Assembly (NCBI RefSeq): GCF_900005765.1
Contig: NC_041679.1
Location: 124,001 to 188,000 of the forward strand
DNA length: 64,000 bases
DNA from: Plasmodium relictum
Taxonomy: Eukaryota; Apicomplexa; Aconoidasida; Haemosporida; Plasmodiidae
Reading direction: 5' to 3'
Shown here piece by piece: positions 34,501-47,300 of the stretch; positions within the stretch are counted from its first letter, which is position 1; every line of letters starts with the position of its first letter. The position numbers and the translations under genes are program-made. The notes below the pieces were generated by a model, which did no database searches, was not told the origin of the DNA, and was given only the letters and a program-made list of their open reading frames with translations.

Positions 34501-35809
34501 CACATATATATAAGTCTTCTATATCGCTTTGTTCTTTTTTATAAATTTTTTTATTATTTTCATTTAAATAATTCTTTTTTATATTATTGCTGCTATTTAT
34601 TTTATCATAATCACATTTACTGTTATCTTTTCTTATTTTTATTAATTCTTCATCACTTTTTCCTTTTTTTTCTTCTTCATCTTTTATGTAATTTTTTGTT
34701 TTTTTTTTATTTTTCTTATTTGAATTTTCTTTTTTTTTTCTTTGTTCCTTATTTATTTTTTTATCATCTTTATCATCATCTATTATATGAATATCTTTTT
34801 TATTAATTAAATCGTTAGCATATTCTTCATCTGATATTTCTATAACTTCCTCTACTTCTTCACTTACTTCGATTTTTTTATTCTTTTGATCTTTTATATT
34901 TTTTTTATCCTCAATTTTATATGAGGAACCCATTTTCTTTTTATCTACATCAATTAAATTACTACTTTCTATTTTCTTTTTTTTTTCTTTTTTTTCAACT
35001 ACTTTACTTAAATAAGAAACTTCTTTTGAATTTTTTTTTGAAAAATGTTTTTCTTCTAAATTTGAAATTGATTTTTCATTTTTTTCTTTTTTTCTTAATT
35101 TATTTTCATCTTCTAATCGCAAGGTTATCATTTTATCAAGTAATGATCTCCATAAGGTACATATAATATTTAATATGTGAATGTAATGAAAATGAAAAAA
35201 GTTAATAAATATGCTACAGTATGGAGTGATATACTTTGTAATATGTTTATATTTTGTTATATTATTAATCATTTGAATAATACAAAAGAATATTTTTTTT
35301 TGAATATTTACATTATAAAAATCTATATGCATTAACATATACTTAATACTTTTTTTTTTTAATATAAACATAGGATCTTTTTCTACTAATTTTTCAAAAA
35401 TTTTTAAGATAACTTCAGCTACATCTATATATTCAATATCATTTAATTTTTTGTTTAATATATAAACTCCTTCTTTATTATTAATTAGGTATTTTATTGA
35501 ATTAGGATATATATCCAATATAGTATATATACAACATGTTGCAGTATAAATAATATTAATATATTTTACATCTATAGGATTTGCATCGTTAAGAAATAAT
35601 TTTTCATTATCTGATTCTAAACTACATTCACTTGTAACACTAGAATTACTAGATGAATCAGAATAAGTATCCAATTCACTACTTTTTTCATCTGATTCTA
35701 TTATAACTTCTCTTTTATTACTACTTTTTTCATCTTTTTCTTCATCTTTACTACTAAGCGTTTCAGAATTTTTTTTTCTTTCTTTATCATTATTGTTCTT
35801 ATTTTTTTC

Positions 35810-35878
<69 letters not shown>

Positions 35879-36683
35879 CATTATCACTATAATCTAAATC
35901 ACTATAATTATCATCAAAATCTGAAGCATATACACCTATGTGTTCTTGAATTATTTTGAAAAAGCTATTAATACCACTGCCTACTACTTCATTTATTTTA
36001 TCAGATGATACCTTCTTATCATTTAATGAACTTTTTGATATCTTTTTATTATTATTATTATTATTATCATTTTTTCCATATACACTGTTATAACTTATAT
36101 GGGGATTTTTTATAACATGAATCAGAACATTAATATATTCTTCCAAGTTAGAATTGCTTAAACCTCCATCAGCTGATAAATTTAATTGTTCATAAAAGTC
36201 ATTCAAACCAGCTAGCTGTAAAAGGAAAATATGAATACAAAAATAAAATAAAATAATAAATTATTATTTCTATATATAATATATCATATAATTCTATAAT
36301 ATAAAATGTAATATCATAAAATAAAGATATATATATATGCATGAATTGTTCATATAAGAAATTATAAAAAAACACATAAAAGCATTTTTTACATTAAATA
36401 AAATAAACATATATTTTTTAATATAAAATAATTACACATAAAATAGATATTTACAAAAACATATATATTTTACATAAATATATATAGTAAAAATTACAGT
36501 ATTTATCCATTTCCATGCAAAACAAAAAAAAAAAAATTAGAAAATATGAAAATAATTTACATATATATATATATATATAAAATATAAAAGTGTAAAAATT
36601 ACCATTTCTGATTCATTTCCATTTTTGATACTGTTAATAATGTAAGAGTATTGAGAGTTCTCAAAAACCAAATATTTTTTCAT
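25466..36683 (-). CDS. UT: giant HECT E3 ubiquitin-protein ligase, UFD4/TRIP12 type, 8 exons (about 3,400 aa)
   Basis: It transfers ubiquitin from E2 to substrate through a catalytic Cys. Exons read from splice sites and HECT motifs: 36603-36683 (ATG at 36683), 26750-36215, 26535-26631, 26283-26404, 26041-26201, 25831-25965, 25592-25728, 25466-25491 (TAG). All introns are GT-AG, about 90-390 nt, and keep the frame. The N-terminal part after the first poly-Lys run has helical armadillo-like sequence (about 35.0-35.6 kb), then long Lys/Glu/Asn-rich regions. The HECT N lobe starts near 29.1 kb with FFNEEGTGIGPSLEFYNEV. It is split by an insert of roughly 640 residues including a long poly-Glu (27.9-28.04 kb), and resumes at KYFKLLGQLCAKIL. 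The small exons give IEDLHLDFTLLG, FRFGFSTIAPL, FCTGTSSLPNNGF, the active site LPSVMTCTNYL (Cys codon 25668-25670) and the C terminus EGQKNFSLS. The main exon, 9,466 nt, is 1 nt over a multiple of three because of the homopolymer at 35814-35878. Matches P. falciparum UT as I recall it (PF3D7_0704600). Confidence 0.88.
25529..25562. repeat. (TA)17 in the last HECT intron
   Basis: A (TA)n run within the 100-nt intron 25492-25591 that separates the catalytic-Cys exon from the 26-nt terminal exon. Confidence 0.85.
27890..28040 (-). repeat. poly-Glu coding repeat in the HECT insert
   Basis: A (TTC/CTC)n-type tract on the plus strand, encoding near-continuous Glu with a few Gly and Asp. It lies in the low-complexity insert that divides the HECT N lobe. 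All frames of this tract look open, which explains several spurious ORFs here. Confidence 0.85.
35814..35878. repeat. 65-nt T homopolymer inside the HECT gene
   Basis: A run of 65 T (poly-Lys codons). The frame upstream (EYINVLIHVIKN... SDLDYSDNE) and the frame downstream (the rest of the ligase) are offset by 1 nt across it. A true length 1 nt shorter or 2 nt longer (modulo 3) restores the exon. Confidence 0.95.
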
Positions 36684-38673
36684 TATGATTTATTTCATAA
36701 TATTATAATTACATATAAAACATAATGTATAGTAAAGCAAAAAAAAAAAAAAAAAATACTTATGGCTTGTTTTGAACTTAAAATATTTTTATATTTTACA
36801 ATTAAATTTTTTTTTTTAAAAAAAAATTAAATGAAAAAGTTATAAATGTAAAAACATAAAAAAATTGAAAAAAAAAAAATAAGGTTTCATATGTATAAAT
36901 ATATATATGTGTTGAAGATAAATATAAGATTGTATTTAAAAGAAATAAAATAAAAAAAAAATATTTCATTCCTTTAACAAAAAAATAAAATAAAATAAAA
37001 TAAAATAAGAAAAGTTAACTTTATAAATAGAAATGCATAAAAAAAAAGTATAATAATATATCTTTATAATAAAAAGAAAATTAATTAAACAATTATATAT
37101 GAGTATGAAGAAAAAAAAAAAAAAATGAAATATAAAAATTAAAAATGTTTATTGCTTTTTTTTTTTTTTTTTTTTGATCATAATTTTAGCACATTTTGAG
37201 GTGTACAAAATGTCAACAAATGATTTGCGTATGAAGTTAAATTAAGAAAAAAAAAAATATATGTATACATACTTAAAATTCTTTATTCATATTTATAAAA
37301 CATAAAATTGATATAAATATGTATTTAAATGATTATGTTACAATAATTATAAAAATAGATATACGTAATAAAGATAAAAAAAAAAAAAAATATATTAAAA
37401 TATTAGTGGATAATTTTTCCCAAATTATCCTTTTTTATGAATAAACTGAAAGAAATGCAGTAAATTATAATAAAATGTTTTTTAAATATTAGAATGTTTT
37501 TTATCTACCAAAATTCTAAACTCTTATGAGGAATTCCATTTGAATATTCTTTTTTAATTTAATTTAATTGAACATAATGAAGAAAATTGTAAATTTATTT
37601 TGTCATATCTATTAGAAATAATATTATTCATTGATGCATTCTTACGTATGAAATAATAATAATGTAAATGGATAAAATTTAATTTATATACACATAAGTA
37701 TAAATAATAAGTTCATCCATTTTTAATATTAAAATTTTTACAAACTAAAATTTATACTATTTTAGATTAGTTCTTACAATATTAATAAACATTTTTTTAA
37801 GTATAAATAAACATACTGTATTTTTTTCATCTTCATATATGTTTCATTATTAATTATTCAAGAAAAGTTTTTTATAAAAGGCATATACTTTTTTCTAAAA
37901 TATAAAGTTTTATAAATTTATTTTTTACGAAATAGAGAAAATATATATATATATATTATATTCCCCTTTTAATTTAATAAAATGATACCATCTAAATATC
38001 TCTTGAGATTCAGTTTTATTTTTTAAATTAATAATAAAAACCCAATGAGATGCTAACTTTTTTTTTAACAGTAATATTTTAAAAGGATAAATTACATAAA
38101 GAAGATATAGTAGTAGAAATACATATATATTTTCATAAATTATTATTAAAAATGATCATAAATAATTAAAAGAAATCATTAATTTTTTAAAGTTGTAAAA
38201 AATAAAAAATACTTAGATATATCAATGAAAAAAAATAAGTGAAATATGGTAATTATGATAATAATATGAAGTAATCAAATTTGAAATTTTTTGAAATGTA
38301 AAATTTCCGTTTTAAGAAAAATATCAACTTTCATCGTTTTTTTATTAATCTATTATTTATAAAAAGATTTGATTCAAGGGATGAAAATATGTAATTTATT
38401 TTTGTTTTTTTCTAACTTAAAGAAAAAGTATCCTAATATATGAGTTATATTAATTTTATAATTATCCAAATTTATCCATATAATTTTTTTCATATTTTAA
38501 ATCAAATTATGAAACTTAAAAAAAAAAAAAAGACTTATTTAAAAAATTACTTAAGCCTTAATAGTAACTCGAATTAAAATATATTATACTTTAATAGAAA
38601 TAATAATAAAGAATATAACTTTTTATAAGGTTTTGGATAATTATGAAATTTCAAATCACTTAAACCCTTTTCA

Positions 38674-38723
<50 letters not shown>

Positions 38724-40054
38724 TTCTTAAATGTATTTTCTATATTTTTTCTACCTTATAGTTTTTTAACTTTCTATAAATTTTTTTCTTTTTTTCTTTT
38801 CTTTAATATAAACATATGTTAATATTTAGTACTTTTTATTAATATTAAAATTTATTAGTCTTATAATAGCTGTATTCGTTTTATTACTCAATTTACATAG
38901 CTTTAGTTCTGATTTTAACTAAACCTTGTTAAAAGTTTTAATGAGTATTTTCCATTTAAAATATTTGTTCAAAATTTTAGTATCTTTAAAGATATTAATA
39001 TGATACATGTTAATTATTTATTTATAAATTACTTACATTTTTAAAATAAATGAGATAAAATAATTTAAATATAATATTAATCAAAAATTGTGCAAATTTT
39101 TAATCATGGAATTTCATAAAATTTACTGCATTTTTTAATTTTATTTTAATTAATATTAAAAAAATCTTAAAAATAAAAAAAATGCATGCACAAATTGATA
39201 TTCATAATAATATAATTTTTTTATTAATCTTATTTTATATCAAAAATAATTTTTAATTTCATTTCTCTAAAAGTAAATTTGGATATTTTTCTTTTAATTT
39301 ATACGCATACTTCTAAATTGTTTTTTAAAACTTTTAATCATATTTTGTTTTTCATATATCTTTTGTCTATTTTTTTTTTTTTTTTTTAATTTTTATTGTT
39401 TAAATAATCTATTGCTTTTATCTATTTAATATATATTTTTTGTTTTAATCAGTTTTTTATTATTAATTATTTTTTTAAACTAGTTTTTGTTTATTTTTCT
39501 TAATTTTTTTTTATGTTCTGTTCAATTTTTTTTTTTTTTATGTTGTTTATTATTTGTACTTTTTTAAATTTATATTTTAATAATTATATACAAATTTTTA
39601 ATCATATAACAAAAAATTATTTAATTTTTTTGTTTTGGTTTAATTTATTCTGATAAAAATATGTATCTATCTTATGAAATCATTATTTAAAACTATCAAC
39701 TAATTAGCTAATATTATTACAAAAAAATAATTCATAAGTACATATTTCTTTCATAATTCTCAAAAAAAAATACTTAGAGATATAATAATTTATTTTTATA
39801 TCATTGCTATAATATGAATTATAACTACCTTTTTTTTTTTTTTTTACAATTTTTAAGATGAAATTGTAAAAGATGAAATGAAATATGAAAATAAAAATAA
39901 TATAAAAAAATGATGATACATATATATTTAAAAGTTTATTATTGAACTTATATGTTTGTTATTTTTGTTAAATGTAAGCTAAGAATAAAGTATTATAGTA
40001 TAAGTATTTATTTTTTTTTTTTTTACAATTGAAATTAATGAGAAAAAAAAAAAA
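36684..40054. other. 3.4-kb divergent intergenic region
   Basis: It lies between the HECT gene (-) and the adenylyltransferase gene (+), so it must contain both promoters. It holds many A and T runs and a (TA)n tract at 38680-38720. I found no coding sequence, tRNA or clear structured RNA. Confidence 0.6.
38680..38720. repeat. (TA)20 dinucleotide tract
   Basis: Uninterrupted TA repeat in the divergent spacer. Confidence 0.9.
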
Positions 40055-43000
40055 ATGGCAAAATTATTATCTTATGAAAATGCTTTTTTAATTTTTGAAG
40101 ACTACAACATGGTTACCTATACAAGAAAAAGAGGAAGAAATATATTTTTGAATGAAAAAAAAAACTTAAATAACTTTAATATTAATAATTATTTAAGTAA
40201 AAATTTACAAAAATATAATTTTAGTTTAGCTAGATATAATGTAAGTGTAAAAGTAAATAAAGAAAACAATTTTTTTGTAAAATTAGAAAATAGCATAAAT
40301 TGGCTAATTAAATATATAATAAAACTAAAAAAGCATGTAGTGAATATATATTTATTTATTAAGTTTATTAGCTTAAAATGCATATTAAAAATGTCAACTT
40401 ATTATTACTTAAAGTATATCGTTGAAAAAGTTTATGAGCACAAGTTAGATAAGTTAGTTCGTGTTGTTTTACCAATTTATGATTTACACGGTTTATACTC
40501 TTTTATATATTATGAAAAATTTTGTTTTATGAATTATTATAAGGACATATTACCGAAATATGACTTAAATGAACTTAAACGTTATTGCTGTTCTTTTATT
40601 ATTTCAAATAATCATAATCAAAACGTAACATTACCTTATAGGAGAATTTACGATATAGATATAATAAAAATGTTTAAAAAAAAAAGAAAAAATAAAGAAA
40701 GAAGAAAAGAAATAAAAGAATCCAATGTAAAAAGTGATAGTGTTCTAAAATTGGAAATAAATAACACAAAAAAAAAAGTTCAATTTTTTATAAAAAAGAA
40801 AAGAATACTTAAAAGAATAAAAATTCAGAAATATAAAATAAAAAGAACAATAAACAAAAATTTAAAAAAAAATGATATAGGATTATTTGCAGGAACTTTT
40901 GATAAAATTCATTTTGGTCATATACTATTATTATTCTATTCTATATTGTTAACTAAAAAATTTTTATATATTGGTTTATATAATAATAAAAATTTATGTA
41001 ATAAAAAATATTCTGAGGAAATTGATGATTTTAATTTAAGAATTTATAATATATCTAACATTTTGTTTTTAATAAGAAATGTATATCATATACATTTTTA
41101 TTTTAAAAATTTTGAACATATGAATCCTTTTATCAAAATAAAAAATTCTCATAAGATCATATATGAAATTATAACTAATGAAACCAGTGAATTATCAGTT
41201 GAATATGAAAAAAAAAAATATCAAAAATATTTAAATGACTTCCATAGTGATAAGCAAAATTCAATTAAAAAGTGTAACACTTTAAAAAAATATTTTTCCT
41301 TAATAAATAATAGAATAGATTTATTATATCAAAGTAAATTTAGTGATAAAAAGAATTCTCTGTTGGTAAACAAAATAAAAAGTAAAATTTCTAAATATTT
41401 ATATTTTCATATAAATTCAAATAAAAAAAACAAAAAACAAAATAATAGGGATCAGAAAATAATTATTGTATTAAAAAAAATTCATGATCCATTTTCTTTT
41501 GCAATAGATATTAATGATATGTTTTGTTTAACTATTTCAAAAGAGTCTGAAACAAACGGATACAATATTGTAAATAAAAGAAAATGGATCTTTAAAAAAA
41601 TTAAAAAAAAGAATAATCGAATTTTTATGAATTATAGTAATAATGATAATGATGGAAACAATGAAAAATATTTATCTAGAAATGAAAAAACTAGATTAAA
41701 TATATTTGATACAATTGATTTGGGGGATGGTGATAAATTGAATTCCACTCTAATTAGAAAAGAAAATTCCTTTCTAAGAAAAACTAAATTTGCAAAAATT
41801 TTAAAGTATTTCATTGATGCTTGTTTATTTTTCGATATTGAGTACTTCCTCATACAGATGTATATTAATCATTTTTTGTATAAAAAAGGAAAAATTTCAT
41901 TTAAAAAACTTTATATAAATAAAGTGAAAAATTATTTTTGTAAGAATAAATATCAAAAAAGTGAAAAATCAAAAAAAGAAGAAAAAAATCAAAAAAAGAA
42001 AGAGAATAAAGACAAATATATAGCTAATGATTTTTTTAGGCATTTATTTGTATTGTCATCTTTTTTTGTTAATCATTATATTGACGAATCTCGTATACAT
42101 AAAATTCAACTATTTATGAAAATTTCTTTGTCTCTCTCTTTTTTTTTTTATAATAATATAATTTTATTAGTCATAAGAAGAAGGGAAGAATTTGTAAATA
42201 AAAGTTATATACAAAAAAATGATATAGAGAAAAAAGTAAGTATGTTTGACAATAATAATGAACATATTTTAAGAAGATATATAAGTGATATAGATGAAAC
42301 ATTTTTGGTGAAAATTTTAAATCAAGTTCTTATTTTTACTATTTTATTTTTATCCATATCAATATTATGTAAAATATTTCATTTTGATAGTTTAGGAAAA
42401 AAAAAAAAGAAGAAAGAAAAACAAAAGCAAATAGAAAAAGAAAAAGAAAATGAAAATGAAAAACTCTGTAATAAAAAATTTATCAAAACTAAGGAACTAA
42501 TTAAAGTTACAAATTTGTGTGGTCATGATAAATATCATATAAACGAAACTGAGGACAAGTTTTTTTGTAATTCTAAAAAACCACTATTAAATGAAACAAA
42601 TAAAAGTTACTGCCAGAAAATAGAAGAAAAAAAGGAATATAACAATTTAAATTATCAATCATTTTTAAATATTCTAAATAATTCTCCTAATAAATGGAAA
42701 TGTATTAATTTTACTAATGTGATTTATAAAAATAAAGGAAAAAATGAATTTTTTTTTTTAAATAGATTCAGTCCTTTATTCTTTTTTAATTATGTAAAAA
42801 GTAAAAGGCTGTATTCTCACAATTATATTGTTACTCCATATATATTTTGCAATTATAAATTAATGAGTAGCCTTGAAAATAGTATTTTCAATTATCATAA
42901 TTTTCGTATTTATGATAGAAAGAAAAAACATAGTTCTAATTATAAATATTCAAATGATATAACAGATATGAATGACAAAGAAAAATTTAATAATAAAGAT

Positions 43001-43780
43001 ATACAAGATAAAAATGATATTCTGAATAAAAATGGTGCTCAAAATTTCAATTTGCTCTTAACAGAGAAAATGAAAAGAAATATTATAAATAACTTTTATG
43101 AAATTAAAATTAAATATAAAAAAAATATATTTAATAGTAATAATAAAATAACTGTAAGTGATATAAAAAACTATGTTAAAGGAAGCAAATCTAATAATTA
43201 TTACAAAAAAAGATTAGAAACTCTAATTAAAATAAATATAAATAATGATGATGAAATACTTTTTATTAGAAAAATACTGATTTACAAATTTTTAGATAAT
43301 TATTTTATTTCTTTTTTTTGTTTTTATTTCTTAAATTATTTAATGAATAATAAATATGAAAAAAGCCAATCTCTTTATAAAACAAATTTGGATGATTTTT
43401 TATATATATTTTTAGTGCATTTTGAAAAGCAAATTGAAATATTTATAAATAGTCACATTAAAAAAAGATGGAAACTAATAAAAAGAAAAAATGATAGTTT
43501 TAACCTATATAATAAATATGTAACAAAATTTTCTATTATTCATAGATTTTTAATTACGAATATTTCTCCTTTAAATAATTATAATATCGATTTTGAAAAA
43601 AAATATTATTTCAAAAAAAAAAAGAATAATTTTGTGAATACTCCTTTTCATATAAAGTTAGAAAATTTTAATAATTTGAATGTTTTTTCATTTTACAATA
43701 TAATTTTTCAAAATATTTTAAAATATGAGAATTATTATTACCCTTATTTTTCTTCACTTAATTACTTTCATTTAGATTAA
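40055..43780 (+). CDS. PPAT: phosphopantetheine adenylyltransferase-type nucleotidyltransferase, very large (1,241 aa)
   Basis: The fourth step of coenzyme A synthesis joins 4'-phosphopantetheine to AMP from ATP. The protein has the nucleotidyltransferase core near residues 272-400: GLFAGTFDKIHFGHILLL, with the HxGH signature as His286-Phe-Gly-His289, followed by KKFLYIGLYNNK. A later segment, DKLNSTLIRKE (around residue 560), resembles the STxxR motif that closes the family's active site. The family is normally about 160-350 residues; here the core is divided by long Lys/Asn-rich inserts and followed by about 650 further residues. Two strongly hydrophobic stretches (about 692-708 and 765-785, the second LIFTILFLSISILCKIF) could be membrane segments, unusual for this enzyme. 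The start is the ATG after an A-rich leader. Its position next to the HECT ligase fits P. falciparum, where I recall a putative PPAT. CTP-type (choline or ethanolamine phosphate) cytidylyltransferases share the HxGH motif and are the main alternative. Confidence 0.75.
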   Translation: MAKLLSYENAFLIFEDYNMVTYTRKRGRNIFLNEKKNLNNFNINNYLSKNLQKYNFSLARYNVSVKVNKENNFFVKLENSINWLIKYIIKLKKHVVNIYLFIKFISLKCILKMSTYYYLKYIVEKVYEHKLDKLVRVVLPIYDLHGLYSFIYYEKFCFMNYYKDILPKYDLNELKRYCCSFIISNNHNQNVTLPYRRIYDIDIIKMFKKKRKNKERRKEIKESNVKSDSVLKLEINNTKKKVQFFIKKKRILKRIKIQKYKIKRTINKNLKKNDIGLFAGTFDKIHFGHILLLFYSILLTKKFLYIGLYNNKNLCNKKYSEEIDDFNLRIYNISNILFLIRNVYHIHFYFKNFEHMNPFIKIKNSHKIIYEIITNETSELSVEYEKKKYQKYLNDFHSDKQNSIKKCNTLKKYFSLINNRIDLLYQSKFSDKKNSLLVNKIKSKISKYLYFHINSNKKNKKQNNRDQKIIIVLKKIHDPFSFAIDINDMFCLTISKESETNGYNIVNKRKWIFKKIKKKNNRIFMNYSNNDNDGNNEKYLSRNEKTRLNIFDTIDLGDGDKLNSTLIRKENSFLRKTKFAKILKYFIDACLFFDIEYFLIQMYINHFLYKKGKISFKKLYINKVKNYFCKNKYQKSEKSKKEEKNQKKKENKDKYIANDFFRHLFVLSSFFVNHYIDESRIHKIQLFMKISLSLSFFFYNNIILLVIRRREEFVNKSYIQKNDIEKKVSMFDNNNEHILRRYISDIDETFLVKILNQVLIFTILFLSISILCKIFHFDSLGKKKKKKEKQKQIEKEKENENEKLCNKKFIKTKELIKVTNLCGHDKYHINETEDKFFCNSKKPLLNETNKSYCQKIEEKKEYNNLNYQSFLNILNNSPNKWKCINFTNVIYKNKGKNEFFFLNRFSPLFFFNYVKSKRLYSHNYIVTPYIFCNYKLMSSLENSIFNYHNFRIYDRKKKHSSNYKYSNDITDMNDKEKFNNKDIQDKNDILNKNGAQNFNLLLTEKMKRNIINNFYEIKIKYKKNIFNSNNKITVSDIKNYVKGSKSNNYYKKRLETLIKININNDDEILFIRKILIYKFLDNYFISFFCFYFLNYLMNNKYEKSQSLYKTNLDDFLYIFLVHFEKQIEIFINSHIKKRWKLIKRKNDSFNLYNKYVTKFSIIHRFLITNISPLNNYNIDFEKKYYFKKKKNNFVNTPFHIKLENFNNLNVFSFYNIIFQNILKYENYYYPYFSSLNYFHLD

Positions 43781-43983
43781 TTTAATGATATATCAAGATA
43801 GTCCATGAAATAGTAACCCTACCTACTATTTATGAATTTTATTTTGTAAAAGTTATAATTTATGAATTTTTGTCTTTTTTTTCTTTATTTAAGAATTTAT
43901 TAATTTTAAATATTTTACCAAGATTGATGGATATATATATATATAATATATATATATATATTTTTTTTTTTTACTTTTTTCTC

Positions 43984-44029
<46 letters not shown>

Positions 44030-44326
44030 TTTTTTTTTTTTTTTTGTTTTATCTAATATTTTCCTTTTTATCATTTTTAATTATATAACATAATAAATTT
44101 TTAAAAATTATAAGCTTAAAAACAAAAATATGAATTTCTAGAAAAAAATAAAATTAAAAATATTCTATATTTTTTATAAATGTATTTATCTTATATTTTT
44201 TTTAAATTTCCTTTCTTGATTATTTAAAAAAGTGATTATGTATAAAAAAAAAAAAAAAAAATAAAAGATTATTTTAAAAACAAATAAATATTTAAAAACA
44301 AAAAAATTTTATTTTATTTAATTTTT
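43781..44326. other. convergent 3' spacer
   Basis: About 550 bp with several T runs of 20-35 nt. No gene. Confidence 0.6.
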
Positions 44327-47300
44327 TTAAACATTATATCTATTTTCTTTAACAACTGAAACTATGACAGTTGTATCATCTGGTTTTCCCATGTTAAAAT
44401 ATTTTTTATATTTATCAAAAATAAATTCGGATATAGGTGTTAAAATAATTTTATCATTTGATTTATTTGATTGTATATCTTCATAATTAACTTTATCAAA
44501 TAAATGAATTTCCTTGTCTTGAACATTTGAAAAAGAAAAAGAGTCTTCGTTGAAGTTTTTTTCATTATCTTTTTTATCCATCTCTATATTTACTTTTTTT
44601 GAGTAAATATTATTATTATTACTATTATTTTTCATTTTACCATTATATTTTATTCTCCTTTTTTTTAACAAAGTATAGTTTAATTGTTGATTAGCTAAAA
44701 TAGTTGATAATTCTAAAATCTCATCGCATGCCTTCTTAGTATTTAAATAAATTTTGTTATCTTTATCAATTAAAATAAAATCCGATAGTTCATATAAAAA
44801 TTTGCTACAATCTATTTTTTTTTCTACAATTACTTTTTTTTTTTTTTTTATTCTTCTTATTTCATTCATATAATAACTATTATCTTCTCGGTTAGTATAC
44901 ACATTATTATTCATTATATTTTCATCTAGAAACTCCGAAAAAGTATTTTCTTCATCTAACCATTTTCCTGAATTTTTTTTTTTTTTTCTTAATGATACTA
45001 CATCATCATCAATTAACTGTTCTATAGTTGTTTGTCTTTTTTCATTTTCTAATAATTTATTTGAATTGTTAAAATTTAAATCATAATTGTTTGAATCACT
45101 TAAATCACTTTGTGAATTATTATCATTCTCTAAATTTTCATATAAGTTTTCGTATTTACTATTTTCCATTCCACCAGAATGAATAGAATAATTTCTCCTA
45201 TTAATATCAACAGTACTACTTTTCATAAAATTTTTAGATAAATTATTAATGCTACTATTAATATTATTACTATATTCTTTTTGAAAGATAGTATCATCAT
45301 CCTTTTTTGTATTACTGTTTTTAGAATCCTGAGAAATGGAATATTTATTTTTTTTTTCTACTTTATTGTTTTGTTTACTATTTGATTTTGTTATATTTTG
45401 AACTTTATTTTTTATTCTAATAAAAAACTTTCCTTTTATTTTAGAAGGAAACTTTAGTTTATTTTTAGCGTAATTCAAATTACGCTTGTAAATATTATTA
45501 AAAAAATAATTATTTTTATTTTCTTTATTTGATAAATTAACTCCTTTATTATCATAATTATAATTATTATTATTATTGTTGTTTTTATTATTATTATTAT
45601 TATTGTTTTCTTCGTTTATATAGTTTTTTGAAAAATTATCAGACGAAGTGCAACTCACATTTGATATGCCATGTTTAATATCACTCTCCATTTTTATTTT
45701 AACTTTTTCTCTAGAATTATTATTTATGTTTCTATCAAAAGAATCACTTAAATTACTTGAAAAATTTTTTTTAGAGTGATTTCTTTTGCTAAAATTATTA
45801 CTTAATGTTTTGTTGAAGTCCTTTATAGCTTTTTTGTATTCTTTATAAAAATTTATAAATTGTTTCATGCTTACAAATTTATTGTATTTTAAGACATAAA
45901 AATTATTAAATATTATTTCCATTATATCATCATCATATAAATTATCAAAAAGACCATCACTACCACTTATAATTATGTCATTATTTTCAATATTAACACT
46001 AGAATATTCACAATATCTTAAACATTTTGTTATAATATCATTATATCTACTCATTTTTATATTTCCTTTAAAAGAATTATTTGATTTTGTATTTCTTAAG
46101 TTATCATTTAAGTTTATAGGCATAAATGTTATTTGATATGGACAATTGAAATAATGTTGTTGAATTTTTGATTTAAAAATAATATCAAATTTACTTATTT
46201 CATCATTATAAAATCGGAATCTATAATCATTAAAATTATTGATATTTGTATCTTTTTTTTTTTTTTTTTTTTCTTCTTTTTCTTGTTCTAATTCATCTTT
46301 TTGCTTTTCTTCCTTCTCTGATTGATTTTTTTCTTTTCCCAATTCTTCCAGTTGATCATTTTTCTCTTTCTCTCTGTCATCTTCTTTACTATCATCTTTA
46401 TTTTCTTGTTTTTGTTTCCCACTTTCTACATGATTTTCTTTTTCTTTTTCTATTACCTTCTCTTCTTCTGTTTCCTTTTCTGAGCAATTATTTTTGTTTT
46501 TTATGATGTGTGTTCTATCTAAGTTAAACAAGTTTAACAAATTTCTGTAACCAATATTATCTAGAGTACTTTTAACTGAGAAATTTTTTTTTTCATTTTC
46601 TGAAAAGTCATCTCTAGTGGAAGAACAATTGTGAGAAATCAAAGTATCTGATCTTATATTTGAGTTATCATAAAAATCATCCTCTTCTATTTTAAATGAT
46701 AAATTTCCAATTTTATAACTCCTTTTGGATAGGTACTTCTCAAAATTTTCTGATATATCTTCACTTAGTTGATCTTCAATATATAATATTATTTCTGAAT
46801 CTTCTTTAATTGATTCCTTTATATTTAAATCACTCAAAAAATCATTATAGTATAATTCTTTTCTTTTTGAATATAAATCATTTAATATGTCTTTATTATT
46901 TTTAAAAGTACTATCATTCTCTATACTATTATACGACTTCTTATTTGGAAAATTATCATATGATACCTCACAATTTACTATATCATTTGTTGTATTTTCT
47001 TCCCTTTTATAATCTATGATGTTTACTTTTTCATTATTCATTACATTATTATTATTGTTTTCATGAACATTTTTTATATCGCAATTGTTATTCTTTGTCA
47101 CAAGACTTTTCTCATCCTTTACAAAATACAATATTTCTTCTGGTGTATTCACTTTTATATGAATCTTTTCTATTCCTTTATCCTTTAAATAATTTCCTTT
47201 CAATCTTACAATTAACATTTGGCAATCTCCAATACTGCATATATGCAACTTTTCTTTTTCTAAAGCAGAAAAAAGAAGAGTAGATGCACCCAGAAAATTA

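Noticed and set aside
36684-40054. Centromere
   Set aside because: AT-rich but not more uniform than other spacers, and no core repeat array of the kind seen in Plasmodium centromeres; also close to a chromosome end.
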